Assembly (NCBI GenBank): GCA_039527025.1
Contig: BAAAJN010000001.1
Span: 186,001-250,000, forward strand
Direction of reading: 5' to 3'
DNA from: Microlunatus lacustris
GTDB taxonomy: Bacteria; Actinomycetota; Actinomycetes; Propionibacteriales; Propionibacteriaceae
DNA: 64,000 bases
Shown piece by piece: positions 17,298-26,582 of the stretch. The notes under the pieces were generated by a model. The model did not search any database. It worked only from the letters and a program-made list of their open reading frames with translations, and was not told the DNA's origin. The first letter of the stretch is position 1. Each line of letters begins with the position of its first letter. Made by a program: the position numbers and the translations under genes.

Positions 17298-18365
17298 TCA
17301 GCGGCCGGTCTTGGGAGCGAAACGGGCGGCGATGAGGCGACCGGCGAGGTTGAGCACCATGACGATGATGACCAGCGTCAGGGCGCCGGCCCAGGCGCGC
17401 TCGACGTAGGCGGCCGCCGGGTTGCCCTGGTCGACGTAGGACCGGTAGACGAACACCGGCAGCGTCATCATCGGCCCCTCGAGCGGGGAGTTGTTGAGGC
17501 TCTGGGTGAAGCCGGCGGCGATGAGCAGCGGGGCCGTCTCGCCGATCACCCGGGCGATGGCGAGCATGATGCCGGTCACGATGCCGGCCAGCGCCGTCGG
17601 CAGCACGATCTTGGTGATGGTGAGCCACTTCGGCACCCCGAGGGCGTAGGACGCCTCGCGGAGCTCGTTGGGGACGATCTTGAGCAGCTCCTCGACCGAG
17701 CGGACGACCACCGGGATCATCAGCACGCTCAGCGCGACCGCGCCTGCCAGGCCCGACTTGTGGCCCGGGCCGAAGATGATCACGAACAGGGCGTAGGCGA
17801 AGAGTCCGGCGACGATCGAGGGGATGCCCGTCATCACGTCCACGAAGAAGGTGATGCTGCGGGCCAGCCGTCCCCGGCCGTACTCGACCAGGTAGACCGC
17901 GGCGAGCAGGCCGATCGGCACCGAGATGAGGGTAGCGATCCCGGTGACCCACAGGGTGCCGGTGATGGCGTGCACCGCACCGCCGCCCTCACCCACCACG
18001 CTGCGCATGGAGTAGGTGAAGAACGTCCCGTCGAACCGGTCGACGCCGCGCCCGACCACCGAGACGACCAGGGAGATCAGCGGCAGCAGGGCCAGGCCGA
18101 ACGCGCTGGTGACCAGCGTGGTGGCGAGGCGGTCCTTGGCCTTGCGCGAGCCCTCGACGACGACCGAGAGGGCCACCGACACCACGATGTAGAGCAGCAC
18201 GGCCACCAGCAGGACCCGGATGAGGCCGAGGTCGCCGAACGCCGCGAAGAATGACAGCGAGGCCAGCAGGCAGACGGTCAGCAGCACACCGGTGGTCCAG
18301 CGGGGCAGCCGGCCCGCCGTCAGCGTGGCGGCCGCGGCGGGCCGGGTGGCGACGGAGGTGCTCAT
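17298..18365 (-). CDS. pstA: Phosphate ABC transporter permease PstA
   Basis: 355 aa. It has three N-terminal hydrophobic segments before the usual six-span permease core, so it is longer than E. coli PstA, as in other actinobacteria. The core has the family run GVPKWLTITKIVLPTALAGI (ATPase-contact loop) and IARVIGETAPLLIAAG. It forms the phosphate channel with PstC. The ATG at 18365 shares one base with the pstC stop (TGATG), so translation is coupled. Confidence 0.95.
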   Translation of the reverse strand: MSTSVATRPAAAATLTAGRLPRWTTGVLLTVCLLASLSFFAAFGDLGLIRVLLVAVLLYIVVSVALSVVVEGSRKAKDRLATTLVTSAFGLALLPLISLVVSVVGRGVDRFDGTFFTYSMRSVVGEGGGAVHAITGTLWVTGIATLISVPIGLLAAVYLVEYGRGRLARSITFFVDVMTGIPSIVAGLFAYALFVIIFGPGHKSGLAGAVALSVLMIPVVVRSVEELLKIVPNELREASYALGVPKWLTITKIVLPTALAGIVTGIMLAIARVIGETAPLLIAAGFTQSLNNSPLEGPMMTLPVFVYRSYVDQGNPAAAYVERAWAGALTLVIIVMVLNLAGRLIAARFAPKTGR

Positions 18366-19393
18366 CAGTTGGCTCCCGAGAACTCTTTGCGACGGTTGAT
18401 GACGGCTCGCGCGATGCTGTTGACGGCCAGGGTGATGACGAACAGCACGAGGCCGGTGGCGATCAGCTGGTTGGTGCCCAGGCCGTAGGCCTCCGGGAAC
18501 GACAGGGCGATGTTGGCCGCGATCGTGTTCGGGTTGGTCGACTGCAGCAGGGCGAAGGAGATGATCGCCGAAGGCGAGAGCACCAGCGCGACGGCCATGG
18601 TCTCGCCGAGCGCGCGGCCGAGGCCGAGCATGCTGGCCGAGATCATGCCGGGACGGGCGAACGGCAGCACCGCCATCTTGATCATCTCCCAGCGGGTCGC
18701 GCCGAGGGCCAGAGCGGCCTCCTCGTGCAGCCGCGGCGTCTGCAGGAAGACCTCGCGGGACAGCGCGGTGACGATCGGCAGGATCATCACCGCGAGCACC
18801 AGGGCCGCGGTGAAGATGGTGCGGCCGGTGCCCGAGGCGGGGCCGGCGAAGAGCGGGATGAAGCCGAGGTTCTCGGAAAGCCAGAGGTAGACCGGCTGGA
18901 CCAGCGGCCCCAGCACGCTGATGCCCCACAGGCCGTAGACGACCGAGGGGACCGCGGCCAGCAGGTCGATGACGTAGCCCAGCCCGGCGGCGAGCCGGCG
19001 GGGGGCGAAGTGGGAGATGAACAGGGCGATGGCGATGGCCACCGGGACGCCCATGAGCATGGCCAGGAACGCGGCCCAGACCGTGCCGAAGGCCAGCGGC
19101 ACGACGTAGCGGAGGGTGTTCCCGAACGGGAGGTCCTCGACCGAGCTGGTGAACGCCGGGATGCCCTGGGCGACCAGGAACGCCGCCACGAGGGCCAAGA
19201 TGATGAGGATCAGGGTGCCGGAGCCGGTCGAGAGGCCCTCGAAGATCCGGTCACCGGGCCGCTTGACGACCTTGGGGGTGGTGCCTGGCGTCCCCGCCCG
19301 CGGCGGCGGCTGGCTGGGCGGTGGGTCCGCCCGGAACGTCGGCGCACTGCCGACCTGGGTGTCGGCGACCTGCTGGGGTTCGATCTGCGTCAT
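18365..19393 (-). CDS. pstC: Phosphate ABC transporter permease PstC
   Basis: 342 aa. After a Pro-rich cytosolic N-terminus, six hydrophobic segments follow; the contact loop is ALGATRWEMIKMAVLPFARP and then GRALGETMAVAL. The start is set at ATG 19393; an ATG-less extension upstream is open but has no family match. It partners PstA. The 102-base gap from pstS contains a strong hairpin, so pstC may be expressed less than pstS. Confidence 0.95.
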   Translation of the reverse strand: MTQIEPQQVADTQVGSAPTFRADPPPSQPPPRAGTPGTTPKVVKRPGDRIFEGLSTGSGTLILIILALVAAFLVAQGIPAFTSSVEDLPFGNTLRYVVPLAFGTVWAAFLAMLMGVPVAIAIALFISHFAPRRLAAGLGYVIDLLAAVPSVVYGLWGISVLGPLVQPVYLWLSENLGFIPLFAGPASGTGRTIFTAALVLAVMILPIVTALSREVFLQTPRLHEEAALALGATRWEMIKMAVLPFARPGMISASMLGLGRALGETMAVALVLSPSAIISFALLQSTNPNTIAANIALSFPEAYGLGTNQLIATGLVLFVITLAVNSIARAVINRRKEFSGAN

Positions 19394-19435
19394 GTCCCTG
19401 CTCCACGAGAGTGGTGGCTGATGGACCACATCGAA

Positions 19436-19474
19436 CCACCGGCGACCGTCCTGGGCAGGACCGGTCGCCGGCGG
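19436..19474 (-). promoter_or_regulatory. Intercistronic hairpin between pstS and pstC
   Basis: About 18 paired bases with one bulge and a G-U-compatible mismatch around a 2-base loop (19436-19453 with 19456-19474). The position after pstS suggests a partial terminator or RNA-stabilising stem that gives more PstS than permease. Confidence 0.6.
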
Positions 19475-19495
19475 CTCGGTGGCGGGTCTCCTGGG

Positions 19496-20611
19496 TCAGG
19501 AGATCTTGGCGGCCGCGGCCTCGACCTCGCCGGACAGCTCCTCCGACAACGGCGCCATCTGGGCCGTCGCGACGGCGTCCTGCTGACCCTTCGCGGAGGC
19601 GACGTAGCTGAGGTAGGCCTTCACCTTGGCGGCGACGGCCGGGTCCTCGTACTTCTCGCAGGCGACCGCGTAGGACAGCAGCACGATCGGGTACACGTCG
19701 CCCTCGGCCTTGCGGTCCAGGGTCACCACGATGTCGCTGGCGCTGCGACCCTCGGTGTCGCGCGGCGAGGCGTCGACGACGGCGGCAGCGGCCTCGGCCG
19801 TCGGCCCCAGGTAGTTCTCGCCGACCTGGATCTGGGCCACGCTCAGCTCGCCGGCCTTGGAGGCGTCGGCGTAGCCGATGGTCCCGTTGCCGTTGGTCAC
19901 GGCGTCGACCACACCGGAGGTCTGCGGAGCGGCCTCGCCGCCCGGGTAGGGCCACTCGCCGTCGGGCTCGGCGTCCCAGACGTCCGGGGCCACCACGTGC
20001 AGGTAGTCGGTGAAGTTCTCGGTGGTGCCCGAGTCGTCCGCGCGGTGCACGGCGGTGATGTTCGTGCTGGGCAGCGAGGCGCCCTCGTTCAGCGCCTGGA
20101 TCTTCTCGTCGTCCCAGGTGGTGATGTCGCCCTTGAAGATCCCGGCCAGGGTCTCCGCGTCGAGCTTCAGGTCGTCGACGCCGTCCAGCTTGTAGATGAC
20201 CGCGATCGGCGAGACGTAGATCGGCAGGTCGATCGCGGCCGAGCCGTCGGCGCAGCGCGAGGAGCCCAGCGAGGCGGCCGAGGCCTCCTCAGCGGTCAGC
20301 GCGCGGTCCGAGCCGGCGAAGTCGGCTCCGCCACCGGCGAAGGCGTCACGACCGGCGCCCGAGCCGTCCGGGGAGTAGTTCACGGTGACGTCGGGGTTCG
20401 CCGTCTGGAAAGCGGCGGCCCAGGTCTCCTGGGCGGTGGCCGCGGACGAGGCGCCGACGCCGCTGAGCGTCCCGGTCAGGCTGGCGCCGCTGCTCGAGCC
20501 GGCCTCGGGGGCGGGCGCGCCGCCACCTTCGTTGGCCGCGCAGGCCGAGAGGCCGAGCGAGAGCGAAGCGACGGCTGCGCAGGCAGCGACGCTCAGGCGT
20601 GAGATCTTCAC
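19496..20611 (-). CDS. pstS: Phosphate-binding lipoprotein PstS
   Basis: 371 aa. A lipoprotein signal with lipobox LGLSAC precedes the PstS fold; phosphate-ligand motifs include LSGVGASSAATAQ, DFAGSDRALTAEE and AVHRADDSGTTENFTDYL. It captures phosphate outside the membrane for PstCA. GTG at 20611 is preferred to the ATG at 20632 because AAAGGGG lies just before it and the signal peptide then starts properly (VKISRL). Transcription probably depends on the PHO box at 20723-20744. Confidence 0.95.
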   Translation of the reverse strand: MKISRLSVAACAAVASLSLGLSACAANEGGGAPAPEAGSSSGASLTGTLSGVGASSAATAQETWAAAFQTANPDVTVNYSPDGSGAGRDAFAGGGADFAGSDRALTAEEASAASLGSSRCADGSAAIDLPIYVSPIAVIYKLDGVDDLKLDAETLAGIFKGDITTWDDEKIQALNEGASLPSTNITAVHRADDSGTTENFTDYLHVVAPDVWDAEPDGEWPYPGGEAAPQTSGVVDAVTNGNGTIGYADASKAGELSVAQIQVGENYLGPTAEAAAAVVDASPRDTEGRSASDIVVTLDRKAEGDVYPIVLLSYAVACEKYEDPAVAAKVKAYLSYVASAKGQQDAVATAQMAPLSEELSGEVEAAAAKIS

Positions 20612-20689
20612 GGGTCCCCTTTCGGAAGACATGGTGGAGCGTTGGGAAGTCAGGTCCGGGGGACGTCGTCGTGACCCCCGTCGGCAGGG

Positions 20690-20695
20690 AACCTA
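20690..20695 (-). promoter_or_regulatory. Candidate -10 (TAGGTT) of pstS
   Basis: TAGGTT on the minus strand, 27 bases downstream of the PHO box edge. There is no recognisable -35, as expected for a promoter that needs an activator. Confidence 0.5.
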
Positions 20696-20722
20696 CGCAG
20701 CGGAGTTGTCCGGTTGGACCGC

Positions 20723-20744
20723 GAAAGGTGAACGCTGGGTGAAC
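20723..20744 (-). promoter_or_regulatory. PHO box (PhoP site) upstream of pstS
   Basis: On the minus strand two adjacent 11-base direct units, GTTCACCCAGC and GTTCACCTTTC, match the actinobacterial PHO-box form (GTTCACC repeats). This is the expected binding site for phosphorylated PhoP under phosphate starvation and sits ahead of the pstSCAB operon. Confidence 0.8.
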
Positions 20745-20807
20745 GGTCGGCCCGGACGACGTCCGGCTCTTGACGTGACCGGGCGCAGGTGTCTGCCGTG
20801 AGACCCT

Positions 20808-21737
20808 TCAGGCCTGCGGTCGGTGCCGCTCCAGGGCGTGCACCTCGCCGTCCGCGGTCAGGTGGGCGACGAGGAACTCCCCGGTCACCAGCGAGGTCGG
20901 CACCATGTCGAGGGCCGCGAGGACGTGCGGCAGCACCGGCCGGTGGACGCAGATGACCGTCGGCCGGCGGTCGGCCACCGTCTGGTTGCGGATCCGGCTG
21001 ACCAGCCGCCCGACGCCCTTGGCGTCGGAGCTGCCCTCCTCCTCGCTGAGCTGGCCGAAGGTCTCGACCCGCAGCTCGCGGTGGTGGGCATAGGGCATCA
21101 GCGTGCTGATGCAGCGGGCCGACGTCGAGGTGACCAGCCGCTCGGCGCCGTAGGCGGCGAGCATCGGGATCAGCAGCCGGGCCTGCCGGCGACCGCGGGA
21201 GTTGATGGGCCGGGCCGCGTCCTTGCGGGACCAGTCCTTGCGGTCCATCGCCTTGGCGTGCCGGACGATCACCAGCGGCGTGGTCACCGGCTGCTCCATC
21301 TGCTGCCGCAGCAGGAAGCGGTCCCCCTCGTTCGTCAGCCGGCTGAGGGCCGCCTTGAGCGGGAGCCAGGAGACCACGTCGACCTCGTGGTCGGGCGCCC
21401 GCGTGATCGCCGAGACCACCGATCCCGACCACCAGTCGACGCGCTTGAGGCCGCCGCCGCGGTCGTAGGTGACCTGGTCGAGCGGGCTGCCCAGCCGCAC
21501 GGTGACGCCGGTCTCCTCGCGGACCTCGCGGACCGCGCAGGCCGGCAGCGACTCCCCGGCCTCCAGCTTGCCCTTGGGCAGCGACCAGTCGTCGTAGCGC
21601 TTGCGGTGCACGATCACCACCTCGGTGCCCCGGGTCGGGTGCTCGCGGGTCACCACCGCGCCGGCGGCCAGCACCGCCCGGGCCCGGCTGGTGACCCGGC
21701 CGGTGGGTACCGGCCGCTCCGGCGCCTTCACCGGCAC
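20808..21737 (-). CDS. mutT1: Nudix hydrolase / histidine phosphatase fusion (MutT1-like)
   Basis: 309 aa in two domains. Residues about 20-140 are a Nudix domain with the box GKLEAGES and REVREETGV. Residues about 155-309 are a SixA-like histidine phosphatase (VIVRHAKAMDRKDW, later VICVHRPVLP). Mycobacterial MutT1 has this same fusion and hydrolyses 8-oxo-GTP, 8-oxo-dGTP and diadenosine polyphosphates; it also lies beside ppk1. GTG start at 21737, 52 bases after ppk1, probably co-transcribed with it. Confidence 0.9.
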   Translation of the reverse strand: MPVKAPERPVPTGRVTSRARAVLAAGAVVTREHPTRGTEVVIVHRKRYDDWSLPKGKLEAGESLPACAVREVREETGVTVRLGSPLDQVTYDRGGGLKRVDWWSGSVVSAITRAPDHEVDVVSWLPLKAALSRLTNEGDRFLLRQQMEQPVTTPLVIVRHAKAMDRKDWSRKDAARPINSRGRRQARLLIPMLAAYGAERLVTSTSARCISTLMPYAHHRELRVETFGQLSEEEGSSDAKGVGRLVSRIRNQTVADRRPTVICVHRPVLPHVLAALDMVPTSLVTGEFLVAHLTADGEVHALERHRPQA

Positions 21738-21789
21738 GGCCGCACCGCTCCGCCTGCCCGCCCGCTCACGTCGTGCCCCTGCACCGGGC

Positions 21790-23940
21790 TCACTTCGCTC
21801 GGCGGCGGCTCTTGACGCCGATCAGGTACTCCTGCATGTCCAGCAGCGGCTGGTCGTCCTCACCGGCGGTGAACTGCGTCCACCCGCCGTCGGGCTGCAG
21901 CTTCCAGGACGCGGTGCCCTTGGCGAAGGCCAGCTCGAACAGCTCACCGATCTCGGCGACGTGCGCCGGGTTGGTGATCGAGGCGAGCACCTCCACCCGA
22001 CGGTCCAGGTTGCGGTGCATCAGGTCGGCCGAGCCGATGCCCACCGACGGTGAGCCGCCGTTGGCGAACCAGAACAGCCGGCTGTGCTCGAGGAAGCGGC
22101 CGAGGATGCTGCGCACCCGGATGTTCTCGCTCAGCCCGGGGACGCCGGGCCGGATGGTGCAGATGCCGCGCACCCACAGGTCCACCGGGACCCCGGCCTG
22201 CGAGGCCCGGTACAGCGCGTCGGAGATCGCCTCGTCGACCAGGGAGTTGACCTTGATCCTGATGCCGGCCGGCCGGCCGGCCCGCTGGTGGTCGATCTCG
22301 CTCTCGATCCGGGCCAGCAGCCCGGTGCGGATGCCGTGCGGGGCGACCAGCATCCGCTTGTAGGACGTCTCCTGGCTCATCCCGGAGAGGTGGTTGAACA
22401 GCCGGCCCACGTCCTCGGTGATCACCGGGTTGGCGGTCAGCAGACCCATGTCCTCGTACGTCCGGGCCGTCTTCGGGTTGTAGTTGCCGGTGCCGATGTG
22501 CACGTAGCGGCGCAGCCCCTCGGGCTCGTCGCGGACGACCATGGACAGCTTGCAGTGCGTCTTCAGCCCGACCAGGCCGTAGACGACGTGGCAGCCGTGC
22601 CGCTCCAGCCGGCGGGCCCAGGCGATGTTGGCCTGCTCGTCGAAGCGGGCCTTGATCTCCACCAGGGCGAGCACCTGCTTGCCGGCTTCGGCGGCCTCGA
22701 TCAGCGCGTCGACGATGGGGGAGTCACCCGAGGTCCGGTACAGCGTCTGCTTGATGGCCAGCACCTGCGGGTCGTCGGCCGCCTGCTCGATGAAGCGCTG
22801 CACGCTGGTGGCGAACGAGTCGTAGGGGTGGTGCAGCAGCACGTCGCGCTGCTTGAGCGCGGCGAACATGTCGGCCGGCTTGGCCGTCTCCACCTCCGAG
22901 AGGTGGGGGTGGGTGGAGGGCAGGAAGGTCGGGTACTTCAGCTCGGCCCGGTCGATGTCGGTCAGCGCGAACAGGCCGCGCAGGTCCAGCGGACCGGGGA
23001 CGTGGAACACCTCCTTCTCCGCGATGTCCAGCTCACCGATCAGCAGCTCGAGCATCTTGGGGTCGATGTCGTCCTCGACCTCCAGCCGGACCGGGGGACG
23101 GCCGATCTTGCGCCGCAGCAGCTCCTTCTCCAGGGCGAGCAGCAGGTTCTCGGCGTCGTCCTCCTCCACCTCCACGTCCTCGTTGCGGGTGACCCGGAAG
23201 GTGTGGTGCTGGACGACCTCCATCCCGCTGAACAGCTGGTCCAGGTGCTGGGCGATCACGTCCTCCAGCGCCACGTAGCGGCCCTCGCTCAGCGGCAGGA
23301 AGCGGGACAGCACGCTGGGCACCTTGACCCGGGCGAACTGCCGCACGCCGGTCTCGGGGTTGCGCACCAGCACCGCGAGGTTGATCGACAACCCGGAGAT
23401 GTAGGGGAACGGGTGCGAGGGGTCGACGGCCAGCGGGGTGAGCACCGGGAAGATCCGCTCCGCGAACAGCTCGTCCATCCGATCGCGCTCGGCCTCGGTC
23501 AGCTCGTACCACTTGAGGATCTCGATGCCGGCCGCGGCCAGCTCCGGCCGGACCTCCTCCTGGAACACCCGGGCCTGGTCCCGCACCAGCTCGCGGGTCC
23601 GGTTGAGGATCACCGCGTGCACGTCGCGGGGCATCATGCCCCCGACGGTGGGCACGGCGACGCCGGCGGCGATCCGGCGCTTCAGGCCGGCCACCCGCAC
23701 CATGTAGAACTCGTCGAGGTTGCTGGCGAAGATGGCCAGGAACTTCGCCCGCTCCAGCAGCGGCACCCGCGGCCGGTCCTTGGCCAGGTCGAGCACGCGG
23801 TCGTTGAAGGCCAGCCAGGACAGCTCGCGGTCCAGGAACCGGTCCTGCGGCAGGTGCGGCGGGAGAGCGTCCGGGTCCGCGAGCGGGTCGCCGGCCGTTC
23901 CCCGGATGCTGGTGAGGGGCGAGGCGTCGACTGCGTCCAT
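21790..23940 (-). CDS. ppk1: Polyphosphate kinase 1
   Basis: 716 aa. It makes polyphosphate from ATP. The N-terminal domain starts FLDRELSWLAFNDRVLDLA; the catalytic core shows HHPYDSFATSVQRFI, LVEIKARFDEQANI, the autophosphorylated-His region GLVGLKTHCKLSMV and YVHIGTGNYNPKTA. ATG at 23940 has AGGAG six bases upstream (CAGGAGACCGG), so the 29-codon upstream extension in frame is rejected. The neighbours mutT1 and mshD and the pst operon downstream form a phosphate neighbourhood, but I see no PHO box directly before this gene. Confidence 0.96.
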   Translation of the reverse strand: MDAVDASPLTSIRGTAGDPLADPDALPPHLPQDRFLDRELSWLAFNDRVLDLAKDRPRVPLLERAKFLAIFASNLDEFYMVRVAGLKRRIAAGVAVPTVGGMMPRDVHAVILNRTRELVRDQARVFQEEVRPELAAAGIEILKWYELTEAERDRMDELFAERIFPVLTPLAVDPSHPFPYISGLSINLAVLVRNPETGVRQFARVKVPSVLSRFLPLSEGRYVALEDVIAQHLDQLFSGMEVVQHHTFRVTRNEDVEVEEDDAENLLLALEKELLRRKIGRPPVRLEVEDDIDPKMLELLIGELDIAEKEVFHVPGPLDLRGLFALTDIDRAELKYPTFLPSTHPHLSEVETAKPADMFAALKQRDVLLHHPYDSFATSVQRFIEQAADDPQVLAIKQTLYRTSGDSPIVDALIEAAEAGKQVLALVEIKARFDEQANIAWARRLERHGCHVVYGLVGLKTHCKLSMVVRDEPEGLRRYVHIGTGNYNPKTARTYEDMGLLTANPVITEDVGRLFNHLSGMSQETSYKRMLVAPHGIRTGLLARIESEIDHQRAGRPAGIRIKVNSLVDEAISDALYRASQAGVPVDLWVRGICTIRPGVPGLSENIRVRSILGRFLEHSRLFWFANGGSPSVGIGSADLMHRNLDRRVEVLASITNPAHVAEIGELFELAFAKGTASWKLQPDGGWTQFTAGEDDQPLLDMQEYLIGVKSRRRAK

Positions 23941-24023
23941 CCGGTCTCCTGAGGTGTGAGCCCACGGTCGTCCCGGGTCGCGCGGTGGTCTCGCGACGAC
24001 GAGGGGGCCGGAGGTCCCGGGGC

Positions 24024-24929
24024 TCACGGTTGGGCGTACATCACATCACGGCTGGCCGTGGAGAAGCCACGTCCGCGGTACAGCCCGACGGCGCCGGCGT
24101 GGTCGCCCTCCACGTACAGCTCCACCTCGGTGTCGCCGCTCGCCCGCAGGTAGGCCAACCCGGTGTCCAGCAGCGCCCCGCCCAGGCCGTGCCCGCCGGC
24201 CCCCGGGTCGACGCCGAGGACGTACACCTCGCCGAGCGCGCCGGCGTGCTGCTTGGTCCAGTGGAAGCCGACCAGCACGCCGTCCCGCTCGGCCAGGAAG
24301 AAGCCGCCCGCGTCGAACCAGGGCTCGGCCATCCGCAGGGCCAGGTCCTCGGCGGTGGTGCTCCCCTGCTCGGGGTGGGAGGCGAAGGCGCGGGCGTTGA
24401 CGGCCAGCCAGGCCTGCTCGTCCTGGCCGGGCTCGAAGGTGCGGATCCGCACCCCGTCCGGGACGCGCGGGGCGCGCAGGCCCGCGTCCAGCGGACGCGT
24501 CATCACCAGCAGCTCCCGCGCGGGCACCAGCCCGGCATGGGCGGCCAGGGCCCGGGCAGCCGGGGTGTCGCCGACGGCCCACACCTGCAGCCGGCTGGGC
24601 GTCTGGTCCAGCAGCCGGGCCAGCAGGGCGGACCCGACCCCGCGGCGCCGCCGGTCGGGGTGGACAACGAGCTGGCCGGTGGTGGCCGTGCCGGCAGGCG
24701 CCAGCTGGGCGTACCCCAGGAGGGGCGTCCCGTCCGCGACGCCCCCACCGTCGGCGGGCAGGGCCAGCACGTGTGCCACGTCGCCGGGGTGCTCCAGCGC
24801 CAGCAGGGCGGCCTCGTTGAGGGCGCTCGAGCCGTCGACGACGGCGGCGTCGGCCACCAGTCGGCGGACCGCGGCCACCTCCGCAGCCGTCAGCCGGTCG
24901 AGGGTGGGGGTGCGGACCGCGGGCGCCAT
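24024..24929 (-). CDS. mshD: Mycothiol synthase
   Basis: 301 aa with two GNAT acetyltransferase domains. The last step of mycothiol synthesis acetylates Cys-GlcN-Ins. Acetyl-CoA loops are visible in both halves (VVHPDRRRRGVGSALLARLL and LGVDPGAGGHGLGGALLDTG), and WFDAGGFFLAERDG and HWTKQHAGALGEVYVLGVDP are typical of MshD. TACTGT lies 7 bases upstream of the ATG, so the transcript is probably leaderless. Confidence 0.95.
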   Translation of the reverse strand: MAPAVRTPTLDRLTAAEVAAVRRLVADAAVVDGSSALNEAALLALEHPGDVAHVLALPADGGGVADGTPLLGYAQLAPAGTATTGQLVVHPDRRRRGVGSALLARLLDQTPSRLQVWAVGDTPAARALAAHAGLVPARELLVMTRPLDAGLRAPRVPDGVRIRTFEPGQDEQAWLAVNARAFASHPEQGSTTAEDLALRMAEPWFDAGGFFLAERDGVLVGFHWTKQHAGALGEVYVLGVDPGAGGHGLGGALLDTGLAYLRASGDTEVELYVEGDHAGAVGLYRGRGFSTASRDVMYAQP

Positions 24930-24936
24930 GGCGCCG

Positions 24937-24942
24937 ACAGTA
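24937..24942 (-). promoter_or_regulatory. Candidate -10 (TACTGT) of mshD
   Basis: Minus-strand TACTGT, 7 bases before the ATG at 24929; consistent with a leaderless mRNA. Confidence 0.5.
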
Positions 24943-25006
24943 GGGGATCTATGCTGGCCGGTGCTGGCCGCCGTCCACAGGCGTCGGCGAGGCAGGAGGG
25001 GGCACG

Positions 25007-25636
25007 ATGCGCGACGAGGAGTACCAGGCCGACCAGGTCGCCGCCTACGGGGCGAGCGGCCAGCCGGCGGTCGCCGCGCGGATGGCGCCCCACCTGCGGA
25101 TCACCCAGATCGGCACCGCCGTCGCGGCGGCCTCGGTGCTGGCCGCGGTCGGCGCCCTGGTCACCTTCCCCCGGTTCACCACGGCGACGGCCTCGGGGAT
25201 CGGCTGGGCCGCGTTCCTGCTGGTCTGCACGGTGCTGATGCTGGGCATCTGCGTGCTGCAGCTGCAGGCCTGGCGCCAGGCGATGGCCTGGTGGCGCGGC
25301 GAACGACCGACCGGTCCCCGGACCCTGGCCCCCTTCTCCTGGTGGGCCCACGTCGTCTCCTACGTGGTGGCCGTCGGCGCCCTGTTCGCCGCGATGGCGG
25401 GCAGCGCGCTGGCCGGCTGGTCGGCCACCGCCGCCGCGCTGACGGCGCTGTCGCTGGTGCTGCTGCTCGGCGGCCAGATCCTCGGCGCCGTGCAGTACGT
25501 GCGCCCCGAGGGGCCGCCCGGCACGGTCCCCGCGCACATGCGCCGGCTGCTGGCCCGGGAGCGGGCCCGGCAGGAGGCGGCGGCGGCCATCGTCGAGCGG
25601 GACACCCCGCGGCCCGACGATGCCCCCCGCGGCTGA
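25007..25636 (+). CDS. Four-span membrane protein of unknown function
   Basis: 209 aa. Four hydrophobic segments (about residues 30-55, 60-85, 112-132, 138-160) sit between a polar N-terminus and a charged C-terminal helix (RRLLARERARQEAAAAIVER). AGGAGG lies 8 bases before the ATG. I do not recognise the family. The end overlaps the start of the kinase-like gene by 17 bases, so the two are likely co-expressed. Confidence 0.65.
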   Translation: MRDEEYQADQVAAYGASGQPAVAARMAPHLRITQIGTAVAAASVLAAVGALVTFPRFTTATASGIGWAAFLLVCTVLMLGICVLQLQAWRQAMAWWRGERPTGPRTLAPFSWWAHVVSYVVAVGALFAAMAGSALAGWSATAAALTALSLVLLLGGQILGAVQYVRPEGPPGTVPAHMRRLLARERARQEAAAAIVERDTPRPDDAPRG

Positions 25637-26576
25637 GCGTTCCGCTGCTCCCCCGGTCGTCGTCCCGGCGGCGCTGGCCGTGTCGCAGCGGACGTACTTC
25701 GGCGCGGCCGGGGACCGCTGGGTCGCCGCGCTGCCGGAGCTGGCGGCGACCTGGCTGGAGCGCTGGTCGCTGGTCCCTGATGGACCGGCGGCCTCCGGCG
25801 CCGTGGCGCTGGTGCTGCCCGTCCGCCGCGCCGACGGCACCCCGGCGGCGCTGAAGCTGCAGCCCGTCGACGACGAGACGGTCGGGGAGGCTGCGGCGCT
25901 GCGGCTCTGGGCCGGCCGCGGCGCCGTCGCGCTGCTGGAGCACGACGCGAGCAGCGGGACGCTGCTGCTGCAGCGGCTCGACGCGTCCCGCTCGCTGCTC
26001 AGCGGGGCCCCTGACGCGGAGGCGACGACGGTGATCGCCCAGCTGCTGGTCCGGCTGAACGCGGTGCCCGCCCCGGCGGGGATGCGCCGGCTGGTCGACG
26101 TCGCGGCCGCGACGCTGGCCTCGGTGCCGCAGGCGCTCGCGCGGGCGGCCGACCCCGACGAGGGGGCCCTGCTCGGCGCGGCGGCGGGGCTGCTGGCCGA
26201 CCTGCTGTCCGCGCCGGTGGGGGACCGGCTGCTGCACTGGGACCTGCACCACAGCAACGTGCTGGCCACCCCCGACGGCCGCGACTGGCGGGCCATCGAC
26301 CCCAAGCCGCTGTCCGGCGACCCGGGGTTCGAGCTGCTGCCCGCCCTGTGGAACCGGTGGGAGGCGGTGCTGGCGACCGGCGACGTGCCCGGGGCGGTGC
26401 GCGTCCGGTTCGACCGGATGACCGAGGTGATGGGTCTGGAACGGGACCGGGCCGCGGCCTGGACGCTCGCCCGGGTCCTGCAGGACGCGTGCTGGGACCT
26501 CACCTCCGGCCGGTCCGCGACGCTGTCCCCGCCGCACCGGGCCGTCGCGGAGGCCGTGCTGGAGCGGGCCGGGTGA
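25620..26576 (+). CDS. Aminoglycoside/hydroxyurea-type phosphotransferase
   Basis: 318 aa. It matches the APH(6)/hydroxyurea resistance kinase family: VPAALAVSQRTYFGAAGDRW at the start, a nucleotide-binding Lys region (PAALKLQPVDDE), the catalytic HWDLHHSNVLA loop and the DFG-equivalent AIDPKPLSGDPGFEL. Family members phosphorylate streptomycin or hydroxyurea; chromosomal copies like this may have another natural substrate. It ends just before the PHO box of ppk2, a possible cue but no proof of a phosphate link. Confidence 0.8.
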   Translation: MPPAAERSAAPPVVVPAALAVSQRTYFGAAGDRWVAALPELAATWLERWSLVPDGPAASGAVALVLPVRRADGTPAALKLQPVDDETVGEAAALRLWAGRGAVALLEHDASSGTLLLQRLDASRSLLSGAPDAEATTVIAQLLVRLNAVPAPAGMRRLVDVAAATLASVPQALARAADPDEGALLGAAAGLLADLLSAPVGDRLLHWDLHHSNVLATPDGRDWRAIDPKPLSGDPGFELLPALWNRWEAVLATGDVPGAVRVRFDRMTEVMGLERDRAAAWTLARVLQDACWDLTSGRSATLSPPHRAVAEAVLERAG

Positions 26577-26582
26577 ACAGCC

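Noticed and set aside
25620..26576. Acquired antibiotic resistance cassette around the APH-like gene
   Set aside because: Codon use and GC match the neighbours and there are no mobile-element traces; it looks like a resident gene.
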